Assembly (NCBI RefSeq): GCF_004027225.2
Contig: NC_044279.2
Location: 50,926,744 to 50,990,743, forward strand
Direction: 5' to 3'
DNA length: 64,000 nucleotides
From: Strigops habroptila
Taxonomy: Eukaryota; Chordata; Aves; Psittaciformes; Psittacidae
In this document: positions 12,720 through 27,700 of the stretch, in pieces
Layout: each line of letters begins with the position of its first letter
Position numbering within the stretch: the first letter of the stretch is position 1
The notes under the pieces: generated by a model
Told to the model about the DNA's origin: nothing
The model's database searches: none
What the model saw: only the letters and a program-made list of their open reading frames with translations
Translations under genes and position numbers: made by a program

Positions 12720-15700
12720 CTAAAAAACAAAAGACAAAAGCCATGCTGTGAAGTGGAAGAAATAGTCTTCCTCTCTTTGACCTGCATGCAAGCAGAGTCA
12801 GGCCTGACATACAGGATGCCTTGCAGGACATTGCTGACAGAGCATAAATAGTTATTCATTGAAGTAGCTGGTATTTTTCTAGGGGCACGGAAAGTTTCTT
12901 ATTGCATAAGGTACTAGTTGTGGGAAATGTTCTCGTCACGTAAAATGTTCTTGTCCTGAAAATTGTCTAAAGTATTTTTGGTTGTGCAAAGTTCTAATTG
13001 CTGTTTTCATGTCTAGAGGCCTGTCATCACCGGGTCCTTGAGCAACTGACTCCCAATCCCTGGTGCTTGCCCCATCTTTGACATAAAGAGCAGATTAACA
13101 TATGTCATGGCTTTGATGATCCATCTCTATTAAACATAATGAGATGTCGAACTTTTTATGTGCAGGAAGTGCTCAATTCTCCCTGATTTTTTTTTCTCAC
13201 CAACTTTCTGCATTATTTGTGATGCCAGTCACTAGCTCCTAGGTGTAGAACCATGCAGACACTTGTTTCTGAATCCAGGCATAAAATAGCATGGCTGTGG
13301 ACATTAGCTTCCATGTGGGTGGATTTTTTTTGGTTTAGTTTTGGTTGGTTGGTTGGTTTGGTGGTGGTGGTTTGGTTTTTGCTCATTTGGGGCATTTGGG
13401 GGTTTTGTTTGTTTGTTTGTTTTTCAAAAGATTTCAGGGTTTAAATTCACAGACAGTGAAAACAGATGTTGGCCCACTAAAGGCAGTGAGCGACAATAAC
13501 TGGATAGCTGGTTGCTAGTCCTAACATGGGCAAACAGCATTACAATAACGTTGTAAAAATCTCTTTCTCTCCCTGGTGTTCATATCCAGAAGCTGAAATA
13601 CATGAGATCATACTAAAAGGAGTTGTCATCATGAAGTAAAAACATTTTGCAAACTGAACCATCTCGAAGACAAGATCATTGACTATACTGCAGCACTTGA
13701 AAAACACTGAACAAAGCTGAGCTTCAGCATCCTGATGATACTAACTGAAAAGTGATCTATAGTTTATTTAAAACAAACATATTTCCCCTATATTTTCTCT
13801 TTGAAGGGTTGTTATTACCTAATAATGTCTCTCCTTATATCTTAGAGAGGGTGCTAGGAAACAGATACGCTGACTAGAAATGTTTTCTCTCAAACAGTAG
13901 CTAAAGTTGCAAAAAAATCCAGACTTTAAAGAACACATGTTTACAAACAAAGGAAGCTTTGCTGAGCCTAAAGTGTGCCTTGGGCCAGTTTCCAAGAGAC
14001 TAGTGAGGGAGTATTTTGGCAGAAACCTGGAGAACAACTGTCCCTTGTCTCAGCTTCTCCTCTATTGTTCACTGAAGTCAAGCTGTGGCCAAACATAGCT
14101 TCCCTGCCTATGCCAGCTGCTTTATTCCTACCCACCTTGTGCTCTGATACTGCCTTAAAGCAGTCATATCAGGCAGCATCAGGTGCTATTCATTCTGGTG
14201 GGAAAAAATAAGCCAGGAGCCCTTTGTTCCCAGGAGGAAAGATTGATTTAAATCATAGATGCACAATTACACTTACTGTCTCAGGTTTAGACTGTGAGAA
14301 GTTGGACAGGAAATCTTCCTTGGTCAGCAGGAATTTACGATCTGTGTTCTGCTTAAGTCCTCCTGCAAAATAGGCAGGTTTCAATCAGCCAGGGTTCCAC
14401 ATGCAAATGATATGTCAGAGCCCAGTCATGGGCACCAGGCCAGGTGAGTAGGAGAGAGTCGTATAGCAAAAGCCATCAAGCAATCACAGGCCTTAGGGAT
14501 TGTTTCCTTACAATCATGCATACCCTGCACCTCTCAAAATATAAAAATGATCCTTCAAGGTCTATTTGAAATGCCTTAGCCATTTCTCAGAGTTTCCTCA
14601 AGCCTTCTCAGATTTCTTATTGTGTAAAAAAGACTGAGACAATCATCAGAAGAGGATGAATCTCATACAATGATATCTGGGACCACCCTGCCCAGGAGAT
14701 GTGGACCAAGTACTGACAGGGAGCTTGAGCCCCAGTCCTTAGCTCCCTGTCAGCAAGACTCCTATCTCCAAAGCCACCAGCAATTTTCATAGTAAGTTAT
14801 TTAAAGGCAGCCCCAAGCTAGGGGGCATGAGGGTTAGAGGGACATTTGGTCATTTTTAAGGCATGGAAGATTAACTTACCCTTGTGGGGGAATGTGTGTG
14901 GGAAAGAAAGGAGATGCAGGTGCTGGGCATTAGCTCTGATGATCACCACACAGGGATTAAATGGGATCTTGTGCCACAGAAAGTGGGGAGATGGTGTTGT
15001 TTTGTAGGATTTTTAGTTTGTTGGGCTGATGATTTCTTATCTGGCCTTACTGAGTTGCCCAGTTTTTATACTTTGCTTCATGGCCTGTGGGTAAACTGAT
15101 TCCCAACCAGGTAAGAAGAAAAATTTGTCTATGAGTGTCACTATAGCAATGGGCTGTCATAGGAGCCTGGCTGGGCATACTGGGGAAAGCTGTGAGAGTT
15201 GCTGCTTTTGTGTTATTTCTGCCATGCATGAGGTATACTTTGCATCTTACCTAGATGCAAAAATAGTGAGGCCATGGGCTGGAACTAGAGTTCTTACCTG
15301 TGGGGTGCTGCTTTTTGCCCCTTGCACAAATAGTGCAGGGAAACTGAGAAAGAAGCTAATGTAGCCATGCACAGGGTCTGCAGCTCTTAAGCATGTGAAT
15401 GGGGTGAAAAGCATGCACTGTACAGGTGCAGACAAAAACCCTTGAGTGCTCTGAACTCACTTGAAGTAAAACTGCTTTTGTTCTCTAGAAGCATGGGTGT
15501 ACCTCCTTGCTTGGGGTTCTTGCCATGTTCAGGGACAACCCTTAAACCTTCAGCCCCCATTGATATCTAATAAAATGGGAAAGACACATGTCTTATTTAT
15601 TTATTTATTTCCCTCAGGTGAAGAAACTGCTGAAACTTCTTTCTCCTTAGAAATTTGAAGTAATTTTTGCTATAAGCAGAGACCAAGAGGGGGATGCAGA

Positions 15701-18700
15701 AGGGCTGGCGTAGGAAATGAGATTTAGGGTAGTAACCTTTACAGTGTTTGCAATAGGGTCACCAGCACTTCCTGTGGGTATGACAGCTCTTTGCTCATCT
15801 TAGTTTGTAAGCAATCTAAGATACATTCAATCACAGCTCTGGAACTAGTACCTGTTAGGAGGCTGATAATTATTCCCACAGCTACTGTGATAAGCGTCCC
15901 AACCGTGCTGAAGTAGAGGTAAGACAAGGAATACCAGTTGTCTGCCAGGGCAGGCCTGAAAAAGAGCAGAAAAAGGATAAATCTGCTTTCCTATTCCAAG
16001 CAACCTGAAGATGTTTTCTGTTCCCAGACAGCATATAAATACAGAGTTATTTCTGAACCAAGCAACCTGGTAGTCTTGAACTACTTCCATACAATAAAAT
16101 CTGCACTGAAAGTTTGTTCTGAAATTTGCAGGACAAGTTCCTTGATATGGGAGGAAACAGGTCAGTACAGTGAGGTAGCACATGGGACAGAGCAGGTAAA
16201 AGAGGAGAGCCTGTCTCTACTAGGAATCTAGCGCAGAGCTGAGCACTCCAGCCATCCAGAGGAAGGGATAACTTCTTTAGAAGGGGAGACGTTATTTAAA
16301 GGAGGGGACACAAAAAAAAAAAAAAAAAAAAAAAAAAAAGAAAGAATAGTAGGAAATCAGCCACTATGCAGCTCTAAACAGCCAGAAAAAACAGGGCAAC
16401 TGTCACACCTCAGGTTACACCTTATTTTGTTCTCCCTGACAATGTGCTCTCTTGCAACAGTTGCTTCCCAGCCATAAGCAATGCTGGAGGTCTCATGTGA
16501 GAGGTGTAGTATATGACACTGGATATTGGTCATCCATGTGTGCACCAGGGTGTCTGTTGATTGTACAATGCTCTAAAGTGTAAGGATTGGTAATCCCTAG
16601 AAATGTGTTTGTTCAGCTTCTTTCTGTTCCTGCTGTTCCCTATACTGTCGTTCATAACTGTTACACTTAACTGTGATTGTCCAAAGTAAGACATATGGTA
16701 ATTGCAGAGGGGAGAAAATCCTTACATTTTGCACATCATACAGGTTACGTTCTCTTCTGAATTTCCTGAATAGACCTATTTCTGCACAGACAAGCTGTTG
16801 TAGGTGGAGCTGTTCAACTGGCAAATTGCCCTTTAACTGCCTACTACTTTAATTCATAAGACAGACTGTGGAAGTTAATCCAATAACTACAAATGTTATG
16901 CTTTCTTTAACACTATGCTTTCCAGTAAGGCATATCCAAGCCTTTAGACTCAAATATTGAACTGAAGCTTTTCAGGTCAATAGGATGATTCACTTTGACT
17001 TCTCTTCTGGGATAACCCATACAAATTCTGACAGGGAAAAATATGCTTCATCTTAAGCAGCCTCACAGGTGAACCAGAGAGGGATAGTTATAGTAACCCA
17101 GTTGCTAGGCAGATGTTTGCCTTACTTTAAAACAAATACATGCTTTGTTGATTGCACATGATGAACTTGTATACCTCTCTGCACTTGGTGTGCTGAAGAC
17201 TGTTGTTAATGGGTTTTCTGTTGCCGTCAAATTTCCTGAGGATATATTACAGCCTATAGTTGAGAGAGGTAGTGGCTTGGTCCTCTCTGGGAGTGGAGGA
17301 TAAATCTGAGATCCAATTCCAACCCAAAGTGAAATAGCAAAACCACTGACAAGACCCACAAATGCACCCTGCAAAACAGGAAATACAATTTTACATGAAA
17401 AGCAAAAGGATATTTGAAAAAGCCAATGCCTAGATGAGTAAGAAACAGTAAGATAATCTAAACCGTAAGAAACAAGATAATCTAAACTGTAGGTTCCCTA
17501 GCAAAAATGAAATATACAGCTGGGGAGAGCTGGGGAGTTTACTTTATTCCCCTTTTGGGAAATACAGTGTTTACTCACAGTTCCTGAGCATACCTCTCTT
17601 TATTTTTCCACTATGCCTTTTCAATCAAAGGATAGCTCTGGGCTGCATGGTATATGGGAAAATACTGCTTCATTTGAGGCCCTCCTTGAGCAAATACGGA
17701 AGCATTTTTCCTTCTTCTTATGTGGTCTGTTTTTGCAAAAGTTTCTTCTACTTCAGGGTGGGGGGATTTTGGGTTGACAGCTAGTGGGTTTTTTGGGGTT
17801 TGGGGTTTTTTTGTTGTTGTTTTTGGGGTGTTTTTTAGTATATACATAAAATTTGCAACTGCAGAAAGGTAAAGGTTAATGTTTAGTGAACCTTAGTAAA
17901 CAGCAATCCTGACAGACTAACCCAAGGACCATGTTCCCAAAGTTTGTAAAATCCATTTTTTGATGGAATAGGTTTTTCCTTTGGAAATTATAATGTTGTG
18001 ATGCTGGAGCACACCTGGAACACCCCAACTCAGTCTGCAAATGCTTGGGCCCCATTTTCCCAGCCTGACCTCCTTTTGCTCAGACAGGCTAGTATCCTCA
18101 AAGTCCACTGATTGTTCAGCTACATCTTAAGACACATTGCTCCCTGCTTCTAAAACTGTGTTTTCCAGAAATCCTTGCCATAGTTTCATTTGTACCCAGA
18201 ATTTTTCCCCTGCTCTGGTCAGGTAAAATCTCTTCATGGGATGGAAATTCAAGTTCCTATACACCCCTGTCCTTGGGATAAGGAGGAAAGGGAGCAAGGG
18301 GAAATGTCTTAGATACTTTATGTGAGGACATCTCCCTTGCTACCCAACATAAAATTACTGGGGGTGGTGGGGAAGGCAGAAGGAGATGCCTCAAATTATC
18401 AACATTTTTGGATGAATAGGGCTTTCAATTTCTACTTACAATTCCATTTGCAAAGGAGCAGAGGATTCCCAAGGCAAACAGTCCTAAAAGGGGGCCACCA
18501 ACCATGCCAAAAATGCTGAGTGCTGCCTGAGGAAGGAAGAGAGTCTGCTATCAGGTGCTGTGTAAGAAAGTTAAAACCCCCAAAAGGGCAAGAAGGCAAG
18601 ACGTTGAGAAGGAAAGTATGATTTTAACTGGTGTGTACTCAGCTGGCAGGACTTGGTATAGTTACATGGGTGCTTAAAGCAAAGGCTGAGCCATGGGCTG

Positions 18701-21700
18701 TTTGAGGTCAGTACCCAACAGAGAATTGAAACTAATCTCATAATGGTATCCAGCAATTATTTGCTTACATAATTCATTCTGGGTGATTCAACATGGGCAT
18801 GAAAAAAGCCTGGCACCTACCTGCAACAAGGCTCCCAGGAGAGATGCCAGTGCAGCCATAGCAATGCAAACTCCACCATAAAACAGGCCTGTGTGGAAAA
18901 GGCAGAATGATGCGTAAATCTGCCAGATTTTGAAAATCACTAATGGAAATGCTTCCATCTAACCTAGCATGGCCCTGACATCTCCAAAACAAACCTGCTA
19001 GCATCTGGGCTTTTATTAAGAGAGCCTGAATTGGACAAAAGATCAGGTTTCTGTTTACATCGAGTTCATGCAAACTTGACAAAATCCTCTTCCTGTATAT
19101 CAGTAAAGAGTGGTTACTAGGCGGCAGCCATGCGGATTAGCCATAGTGGCAATGCCACATGTACTGTTCATATTTCTCAACTAATCTCTGGTGTCATAGT
19201 CCTTATTTTGAGGGAATGATTTCTGCTTCTTAGTCTAAAGTCCTTGGAGCAAGAAAGTAAATGCTGGCAGATTACTGGGGACTGGCACTGTGACAAAGAA
19301 CATCCCAGGTCGCCATGATGTAGCATCTGCTCCCAGGAACCCTAACACTGGCTTATTTGTTTTTTCCAGCTCCACCCCTCTGGAGTGGAGTTTTACTGCA
19401 CAAGCAATAGGTTAATCTCACTGTTTAATGTGACATGTCAGGCAACTCATGATAAGACCAACAACAAGTTTGGTGTAAACATTGTTTGGGATAATGCCTA
19501 AGAAACTGCTCTCAGGTGAAAATATCATACTTGTGACCTGCCATCAGTCTGCTGTGTTCGCAGGTATGAGCTATGACACTATGTTGGGACTGTGATTTTT
19601 CCACACTTACTGCAGATACTGTCTTGGGCTACACCTGCAGCTGGTCACAGGGCAGTACAAATAGCAGAGACAGCTACTGCGCTTCAGAGATTTAAGCCAT
19701 CTGCTCAGCCTAGTTCTGACCCTCTTCTTTGAGCTACGTGAAACAGAGGAGCTAAACAGGCTGAGAGTCTGAGAGTATATCAGAGAAGATGTGAAGTTTC
19801 TTGTTCTCTGGAATATTATTGCGACACAATGCTACTGCTCATGTATCACTCAGTTCAAAAGGTTTGTTACAAAATTTTTTCCCATGCTTCTAATTTTTGT
19901 CAGATGAACAAAAAACAACATGTTTTGGCTTTGTAGTATTGCAAATCAATATTGAATTCAGATGCAATGCATCTTTCCCACTTAAAGATCAAAAACATTG
20001 GCTTCTTTTTTTCCTTATGCTCACTTCAAATAGTTTGTCCCTCACTCTGTGTAAAACCTATGCAGCTGATCTCGTATCCCCGAAGTATTGCATCAGTGTG
20101 GTCCTATTGATGTGAATGCACTTATTCTTGACTTACACTGCTGTTGGCAGGATCTGAATCAAGCCCTCACTTTGTAAAGCAAAAGTGGAAAGATATTTTC
20201 CAGACATACTCATCCCCATGGAAATCCATGACAACTTCTTTTCAGAGAGGGATCTGAAGTATGGCCTAATGAGGTCTTCGACAGTCACAGCAGCCAAAGC
20301 ATTGATGCTGGAGGACACTGTACTACAGAAGGCAAGATTTATACAGATTTTTATCTTAGAAACTGAAATTCTAGATAACAGATGCGTTACTGGCAGAGAG
20401 AAACTGCCACTGTCCAGAACAGTGTCAGAAAACTAATGTAACAGCTGTACTGGTTGAAATAATTTATTCTTCCAGGTGATGCAGTTAATAGCTTACAAAA
20501 ACTGTTTAAAATAATAGCTCCTAGTGAAGACAAAGCAAATCTTGATGAAAAGGTTGACCTGGAGAGATCAATGAAAATATCTATTACATGTGGCTAAGCT
20601 GTAAATACTACTGGCATATGTGATACCTTAACAAGTCATCTACACAGTATGTATCTGGGTGGGTAAAATTCCTACATGCAGGTCACTGATTACTTTGAAT
20701 GCACCCTCGGAGGAGGATTCGGATAATCTAATTAGAGTAATCTAAAAATTAGGCAACTAGTCTGAACTAAACTATTCCAGGCTCCCTGTGGGGTCAGAGA
20801 AACCAGCGCTCCAAAGGCACAAAGCCACTCAAGTGATCCTGTTTCTGTGTGTACCTTACTCTGTCAAGCCACCCGCTTTTCTTCAGTGTGTGAAAAACAA
20901 ATACCCTGGCTGTTCCCTCTATTTGTGTAGCTACAAGTACTCAGAACAAAATATTCTGGTGTCACATTCTTAAGTTTCCTCATTTCTATCTGCTTACTAT
21001 TGTTCAGAGCTTTCCTCGAGAGAGAGGTCCTAAAAGATGCTCCTTGGGAAAGCTGAACAAAACTCTCCCCACTATTGGATAGAAGGGAACTGATTTCTCT
21101 CCTTCAGTAAAAATATTACTGTAATTGTTGTTTTCATGGAGTTCATCCAAGACAACTGGAAGTCCAGGAACAATTTTTTAAACAATTCTCGAAAGATCAG
21201 GGGTGAGGAAAGGGAGATGGCTTTAATGTTACGCAGGTTCGAAACTGGAAAATTAAAGGTGAGCAATAGGAAATTCCCCCAACTGTAACTATTTTGTGTA
21301 ACCACTCACTTATAATAAAGCAGAGGGGATTTGTTAGATAAAAAACACACAGAGGAGGATTTGCTAGTGTTGTACATCTTGTGTGGCTAGCTGTTTCCTC
21401 ACATTTCTAGTAGGGAACATTAAACTGTCTTGAGTCCTAGGACCTCAGAGTACCACTGTTGGAAACTATGTATATTTAAGCTTCATCATGAAAGATCTTA
21501 CAGTACTTTTTTTTTTTTAAAGAACAAAACTTAGCTAGACAAAGAAATGAAATGCAAAAGTTTTAGTATAAATGCAACTTTAGCTCTAACAAAAAAGAAA
21601 CAAAAAAGAAAGACAAGTTCCAAATTTTTAAATTACCTTAATGTTCCACTGTAGGCACTAGCCACAAAAAGCCCTGGCACTCCTGGAAAATCGTGGAGAA

Positions 21701-24700
21701 TATCCAGCACTAGGTATGGCATTAGCTGAAAAATTCAGAGCAAGAAATATTATTATCTTGCCCTAATATTTCTTTTTGTCACTGTATTGTTTTTGTATAG
21801 CCTTCTCACTGGCATTCTGCCCAGCTGGTCTAATTTTCAATGTCCCACCTTGCACTATTTTTTGATTTCTACAGAGAAAACGAATCCTAAAACATCCACT
21901 CAAGATACAGCAAAGTAGAGCACCTAGCAAAGGTGAGCTGGGCTGTCAGGCTCGGTTTCCAGTGAGGGTGGTACAGAAAGCTAACACTAGGCAGTAGGTA
22001 TTCTCTATTGTACATCACTCTGTTGGGGTTGGGTCTCACAGCAGATGTTTATGTCTGCTGTTGACTTCACAAGAAGTTTTTAGATACAGTTCAATAACCT
22101 CAGGGTAAGCAAGAACAATTTCCTTGTTGGAAACCATGAATCATTTGTTGACCTTTGCAAGATCTGAGTGCTGGAAAGACAGGAATCTTGAGATCTTCTT
22201 CCTGTGAATCATTTTTTTCACAGACAAGTTGGTCATTTTAGTATCTTGCTTCCAGTTTCCACCAAAAGAATTCAACTGACAGCAACAACTTCATTTCATT
22301 TGGATTTCCACCTCAGCTTTCCGTGTCTCATGTTATTCTACCCTTCAAGACCAGGTGGTCCTGCCTCAGGATTGTGTTCTTCTGGCTTCACAGTCCATCG
22401 GGTGTTACCCAGAGCCTATGATTATTCCAGGGCATAAAAATACCAAAAAATAGACTTGCATGATTTCCTTGGGCCCTGACTCTGGCCAGTCTATATGATC
22501 CCAGAGCTGTTGTTCCTCAGGCAAATCTGCTGCTCGGGGCCTATCTAGGGAGAGGTCACCATCAGTTACAAGGTGGTTTCTCCACAGCATGGTACTACAT
22601 GGTTTGACTGCCCAGCTCTCCTCCAAAGGAGGGAAGGGTGCACCACCACCACCAAAGCACTACCTCCTGGTAACCTTCTTTCAGGTGTACGCTTTGGGTA
22701 TGACTATGTTCTGAACCTGAAAAGGCTTTCACCTCTCTTAGCACAGAGCAGGTTAGGTGGGGTGATACAAAGCAGCTTGGTAGAGCCTGCAGTCACTCAC
22801 ACAGGCACTGCTGTTTCAGCCGTCCCTGGCAGCAGCCTCTTCCCCTCACTTCTCTCTGAGGTGGTTTCATGCGATGCTGGCACTCACAGGCCCATTTTGG
22901 GTGGAAATCCCAAGTACCTGCAGAGGCGGGTGGAATGAGCACGCTCCACACCACTGCTCTCCCTGCTGCCCTCCTTACCTGGCGCTGAGAGACCTGAGCT
23001 CCGGGACAGCTGGGCACACTGAACAGTGCTGAGGAGAGGTCTGCCACTTTCTCCAGGGTATTCCCTCCAGCCATGGTCTCAGCTTAGCCCCTCAGTGTTA
23101 CAGACTCAACTAATGCAGGACTGGAGCACGTCATTATTCCCACTCCCCTGACTCTTGAACACCCATCTGGTTATCATGGCTGCAGAGGAAAGGATACCCC
23201 TCACCAACTTCCCCTGAAACACGGGGCCCTACCTGGTCAAATGCCGACACCTGCTTTGATGTCCATGGGTCACAGTCCTTGTAAATGGAGTAGAGGGCCA
23301 GGCCACACAGCGCTGCACAGGCCAGTATCACCCAGAGGCCCACCAGGTTGACGTAGAGAGACCTGAACCAAAACACATGGAAACACGATGTTAGAGCTCC
23401 ATGTCCTGCAAGAACCTGCCAGGGCCAAGCGAGCAAGTGCCCACACCAGCACAGAGGAGACTTCCTGGTCATGGTGACTGCCCACCAGAAAGGGAATCAC
23501 CATATACCTCCCAGCATCTCACCCAGTGTGAGAGCATGTTTTTAAATATACAAATTACACTTCAGATGGTGGTGGTACAGTCTGAGTGCCTGTCTCCTGA
23601 CAAAGTCTTGCTCTGGAGATGATGGGAGCCATATGGAAATCCCCACATTTCAACACGTGGGTGAGGTTTACGTTGCAGGCAACTGGCAAGAAGACACTCT
23701 CCTGCCCTTGCCTCACACTTTGGTAAAGACAAATGCAGATAGATTTGCAAGGTGGGGTGCCCCAAATCAAAGTGCAGGGTACCTCTTAGCACCAGCACTC
23801 CTCTCTCTCTGGAGCTGCAGTGCCACACTCACATAGCATTGGAGTTGCCCTTGTCAAAAAACTAATCCCCCATTTCCTTCTGAGACAGTCTCCATGGGAG
23901 GCAGCAACAAGGCACTGAGACCTGACATCTGGTCTGTAGCACCTAAAACTGCCACTTCCAGAGAGCAGGTCCAGTAACCCCATCGCCTTCCCGCCTCCTG
24001 ACGCAAGTTTCAGTTTAATGCTGAGAGCAGAAATGGGTTTTCATCAGTTATTAATGCTACTTTTGCCACACACAACAGGCAGCCTGTGTTGGCAGTGAAA
24101 AAACAAGCGTTCTCCTCCCCCTGTAAGGATTTTTCCCTTCCACCTAACTTTCTGATCTTCTCAAATGTTTCTCAGCTCTTGATGACTCCCGGGTCACAAA
24201 GTTCTTCTCACCTGTGGTGGTCAGTACAAGCAAACACACCCATGGGGAGGTTGGCCTTGAAAAACAGCGTTCCTTTCCAGCAGTTGCCTCCCGGTTATCT
24301 GTGTACCACCCATAGATAGTGATTTAACTGCCTGACAGATCACATACTCTGGACCTGTGCCAACTGCTAAGACCTCCACTGGGAGGACCTTTGGTTTCTG
24401 AGCAAATATATCCATGCTTTCAATGCTTCAGGAGGCCTTTTGGTGCTTTAAGTTGCCAAGAAGGTAAGGGGCATATAGGGCACCAGCCTTTGGACTTCTA
24501 GAGCAGGATGGATAAAGAAGTAAACCTAACTTTATAGATCTTGTTGGGAACTGAAAGGGATGTTTTCAGAAGGGCATGACGTAGACTAACAAATCAAACT
24601 ATGAGTTTTATACTACAGAAAAATTATTCACAAGCACAATGTAAATCCTTAAAAAAGACCCATATAAATAAAAGCTGATTTACACACAGTAGGGGAAACT

Positions 24701-27700
24701 CTGCATTTATGTTTTGTAGGGGTCGACTAAACACAGAACCAGCAGCACTTTAAATTTCTTTCTAGACTAAGTAAAAACGAAGTAGTCCTCTTCTTATAGA
24801 TGCTTACATATTGGTTGGTTGTCTTGCATCCATTTAGCTGAAGCTGTTCCTGTATTAGCATAATCTACCTATAAGGCACTCAGAAGCCAATTTAGCACAA
24901 AATTTAACCAATGAGTTAAATCAATTCAACTCTTTTGAACAGATGTAATAGCAGTATTAGCCTAGAGCCTCTAGTAAAGGTTAGAAAGTCAAGAGAAACA
25001 CACGGAAGCAACAGAAATTGTTTGTCTGAATCTGTCAATTTTTGTTTTTAAACTGCATCCGTGTTTGACAGTGAAAAGAAAGCTGGTTTTTTCCACTGAT
25101 TTAAATCCCAGCTCATGGTACACCGTATGACTAAACACTGGAATATAATACTTGTAGCACTATCGTATGGAGGTGTTCCCATTAATCCTGGGTGTGTAAC
25201 ATGGGGTGGAGTTTGGGTGAAGTAGGCACTGTGACTGTGCAAGGCTTATTTTCAGTTGTTTGTTTCAGGTTGGCTGTAAGATTTTAGCACTGAAACATCC
25301 TAGAGATTGACCTTGAAAGGAAAGTAGAAAAAAATGTGTTAGTAGCGTGTATTTTTCTGAAAGCGTAGCTCTCCCCTGAGTGCCTGTTTTTCATATATGC
25401 GTTCAGTTTGCCTAGTTACTGTTTGAGGATGGCAGTGTGTGCTCCTACCTCCTGGTATGTTTCATGAATTGTGTGGAATCCTTTCCCAAAGCCGAAGAAA
25501 ATTCCTACTCTTGTGCCACTGTTAAATGCCTTCCCAAAAACTACAAGCTGGAATCTATGAAAGAATTGTTTTCTCAGCTCTGATTTATCATTGTGCCGTC
25601 TCTTATAAAATCTTACAGTAAATGCCATGGGGGTACAAAACCCTATTAGTTTGACCTGATGACATTTTACACTTCTTTACACAGGTTAAATGGCAAGAAG
25701 AGGTGCAAGTCATGAATGTGACTTGCAGATGTGTCTAATTATATTTGCAAGTGAACTGAATAGTTACCACAGAATTTATAATTGCAACCACAATTATAAA
25801 CACCACAGTGTTTATAATTGCGACAAGTTGCAATCATTATACAGAATGATTTCTCCATGCAGAGGAAATAGCCTGCATGAGCAAGATGCAACGAAGTCCA
25901 ACCACCCACACCAGCAGGAAGGGACCCTACTGATTAAGGCTATGCCACCACTAAAATTGCATGAGCTACAAATCCATCCAAACCACTCCAGAACCAGATA
26001 GCCTTCAGCCCTGGTCAAAGCTGCTACAACAGCTCAGAAAATCTGATTCCCCTTGGCCACACTCTGTTTCTGTGACACCCTGAAGGCATCCCTCCCTACA
26101 AAACAGGGTTGGGAGAGTGTAGGAAAGGAGCACAGCCCGAAGGGGAGCAGGTGCTCAGGAAGAACAGTCGCACTGGCACACAAATCTGGCACAATGTATG
26201 CAGCATTACAGATGTGGGATGGACCTCCTGCCTCTGCAGTGCCAGGAACCTGGAACCCAGCCACATGCCAGAGATTGCAGAGAAGCCATGTGGTGTGCTG
26301 GAGATGTGGCTGGTGATGAGCACCAGCTCATTCCCATCTGCAGCCTAAGTGGCTGAAAAGTAGATTTTCTTTATTGACATAACCAAAATATTTCAAACTG
26401 TGCATGATTTTGTAGGTATTATGCTAACTTTATGAAGTGAAATCCTTCATAAACTCCGTCTCTGTATGTCACTGTATGACAGAACTTATAGGGACTATAG
26501 TCATGATGTGCATTTATATATTTCTCCTATAAATGGACTTTATGAGCTTGCTAATAATTCTTAAATCCTGAGTTGTGAGCTACTGGAATGGTACTAGAGA
26601 AAAGGTAAGATTACAGACTTAGTAAATAATACTCCACTTTAGAGTAAAAACTGATAATAAATGTTTAAAGTAAAAAACTTCCGCTTTTTCCATAGTGAAT
26701 TCCTAAAAAAAAAAAAAAAAAAAAAAAAAAGTAATGATTATTATGAAAACAAAATATATGGCTCCTCAGCAACTTTATCACTGAACAAAATATTTCTTCA
26801 TTTTCTCATGCCTATACTTATTGGTATGGAAAAATCTTTTAGTCTTTACTTACACAAAATTTATGTTTAGTAGAGTAGCAATTCAAGATGCTGTCTTGAT
26901 GTGGCTTCAGCACGTGTACTATATTATTTGATCTTTAGGTTGCATATAAACTTAATGCAGCTATTTATATGCAAGAATACTGCCACAGTGAAACATTCTG
27001 GCACAAAGTTCAATGTTACAGCAATTATATGTAATTTAAATGTCAGTATTTATTTCACCGATTTGTCTTCTACCTGAAGACAAATCAAAAAGAAAAAGAG
27101 AAAGCAAACATTTTTACCCTTTACAAACATGTTTTATATAGACAAAAAGCATTCCTTTAAAAAAAAATGTCCATGACAAAGAACAGTGACTGCTAAATTC
27201 AGACATTAAGAGTTACTGTAGGCAGACTTACATTTTTGCATGGAACCTGCTTTTGCACGCAATGTATCTCTGTACTTGAGACTGGTTGACCCCATATATG
27301 CCAGTCCATGTGAAAGTCCCACCTATAACAATCGTCCAGAAGGTGTGCCTTTGCAAAGGATTGGGATCGAAGCTACAATGAAGGGAACAAGAAAACAAAT
27401 TCAGAATATGAAAATCTTCTCATTATGAGAAGACCTTAATGCCTAGGAGAAAAAAAAAAAAATCAAGGAGAAAAAAAAGACCAAACTGAATATTTGTTCT
27501 AATACAAACTCTCTTAATTTGGCAAGATTTTGAACATTCAGATACTCCAACTTTATGTGAAATCATGAAAAGGAAATTTTAAACCTCAGAGCTGAAAAGC
27601 TGAAATCCTGATCCAGTGAAATCTGTGCTAAGGTGAAGCTTTTAGGTTTATTGCCTATAAACTACAGTCTTAAGTAAAGTTATATGATGCCTGTGACTGT

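Noticed and set aside
15739-15927. Longer SLC5A8 exon 13 without a splice
   Set aside because: A valid donor and an in-frame exon 14 with a matching conserved KEDFLSNF motif exist, so the continuation is intron.
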